A DNA stretch of 5,103 nt from Actinomycetota bacterium (GTDB taxonomy: Bacteria > Actinomycetota > Actinomycetes > Actinomycetales > Microbacteriaceae): assembly GCA_009704155.1 (NCBI GenBank), contig WLES01000071.1:1-5103 (forward strand), written 5' to 3'. Of the stretch, positions 5,063-5,103 are shown piece by piece; the first letter of the stretch is position 1; each line of letters opens with the position of its first letter. The notes under the pieces were generated by a model. That model worked only from the letters and a program-made list of their open reading frames with translations. It searched no databases and was not told where the DNA came from. Position numbers and translations under genes: made by a program.

Positions 5063-5103
5063 GCCACGAAGAGCCTGCTCAGAAGACTGTGCACCTTTGT
5101 CTG
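5059..5103 (-). CDS. Possible C-terminal end of a converging gene (partial, unrecognised)
   Basis: On the minus strand the frame entering at 5103 reads QTKVHSLLSRLFVA and stops at TAG (5059-5061), inside the stop region of the PLP-enzyme gene. If real, the two genes share CTAG at their ends, as the VIT1-like and bcp genes share TTAG. Fourteen residues are too few to identify a family, and the stretch could equally be intergenic. Confidence 0.2.
   Translation of the reverse strand, partial: QTKVHSLLSRLFVA

Noticed and set aside
1..5103. Mobile elements, CRISPR arrays, tRNA/rRNA genes, riboswitches or a new defence system
   Set aside because: No transposase or integrase motifs, spaced repeats, tRNA-like foldable segments or defence domains were seen. 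All long open frames are housekeeping-type genes or shadows of them.

Overview
The window looks like a chromosomal core segment from a high-to-moderate GC actinobacterium, most likely order Micrococcales and perhaps family Microbacteriaceae. The phylum call rests on a clear WhiB1-type iron-sulfur protein (WhiB proteins are confined to Actinobacteria and their phages). It sits tail-to-tail with the end of a PdtaS-type sensor kinase, the same pair and orientation as Rv3219/Rv3220c in Mycobacterium tuberculosis. Genes are tightly packed. Several starts lack a Shine-Dalgarno sequence and have a -10-like hexamer exactly six bases upstream, as expected of leaderless actinobacterial mRNAs. The family-level placement is an inference.

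Layout. 1-273 (+): 3' end of the kinase gene. 276-307: a long perfect hairpin that probably terminates transcription from both sides. 320-568 (-): whiB1. 569-741: divergent intergenic region with the whiB1 leader (a strong RBS, small palindromes and an orphan second Shine-Dalgarno sequence). 742-1137 (+): a four-helix membrane protein of unknown function. 1198-2664 (+): a PLP-dependent enzyme of the ornithine/lysine/arginine decarboxylase family. 2665-2715: a short control region with two inverted repeats around a candidate promoter. 2716-3417 (+): a VIT1/CCC1-type iron/manganese transporter. 3414-3875 (-): a Bcp/PrxQ thiol peroxidase whose stop codon overlaps the transporter's. 3911-5062 (+): a MalY/PatB-type PLP enzyme (C-S beta-lyase or aminotransferase), divergent from bcp across only 35 bases. 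5063-5103: a fragment that may be the end of a converging gene.

How the genes relate. Two themes recur, but neither makes a single operon. The first is redox and iron: WhiB1 carries an NO-sensitive 4Fe-4S cluster, the VIT1-like protein moves Fe2+/Mn2+ out of the cytosol, and Bcp removes peroxides that would react with free iron. The second is amino-acid chemistry: two unrelated fold-type I PLP enzymes. Each plus-strand gene from 742 on appears to have its own promoter.

I see no mobile element, CRISPR array, RNA gene or obvious new multi-gene system. The observations most worth checking are regulatory: the face-to-face leaderless promoters between bcp and the PLP enzyme gene, the inverted repeats at the transporter promoter, and the unusual whiB1 leader.
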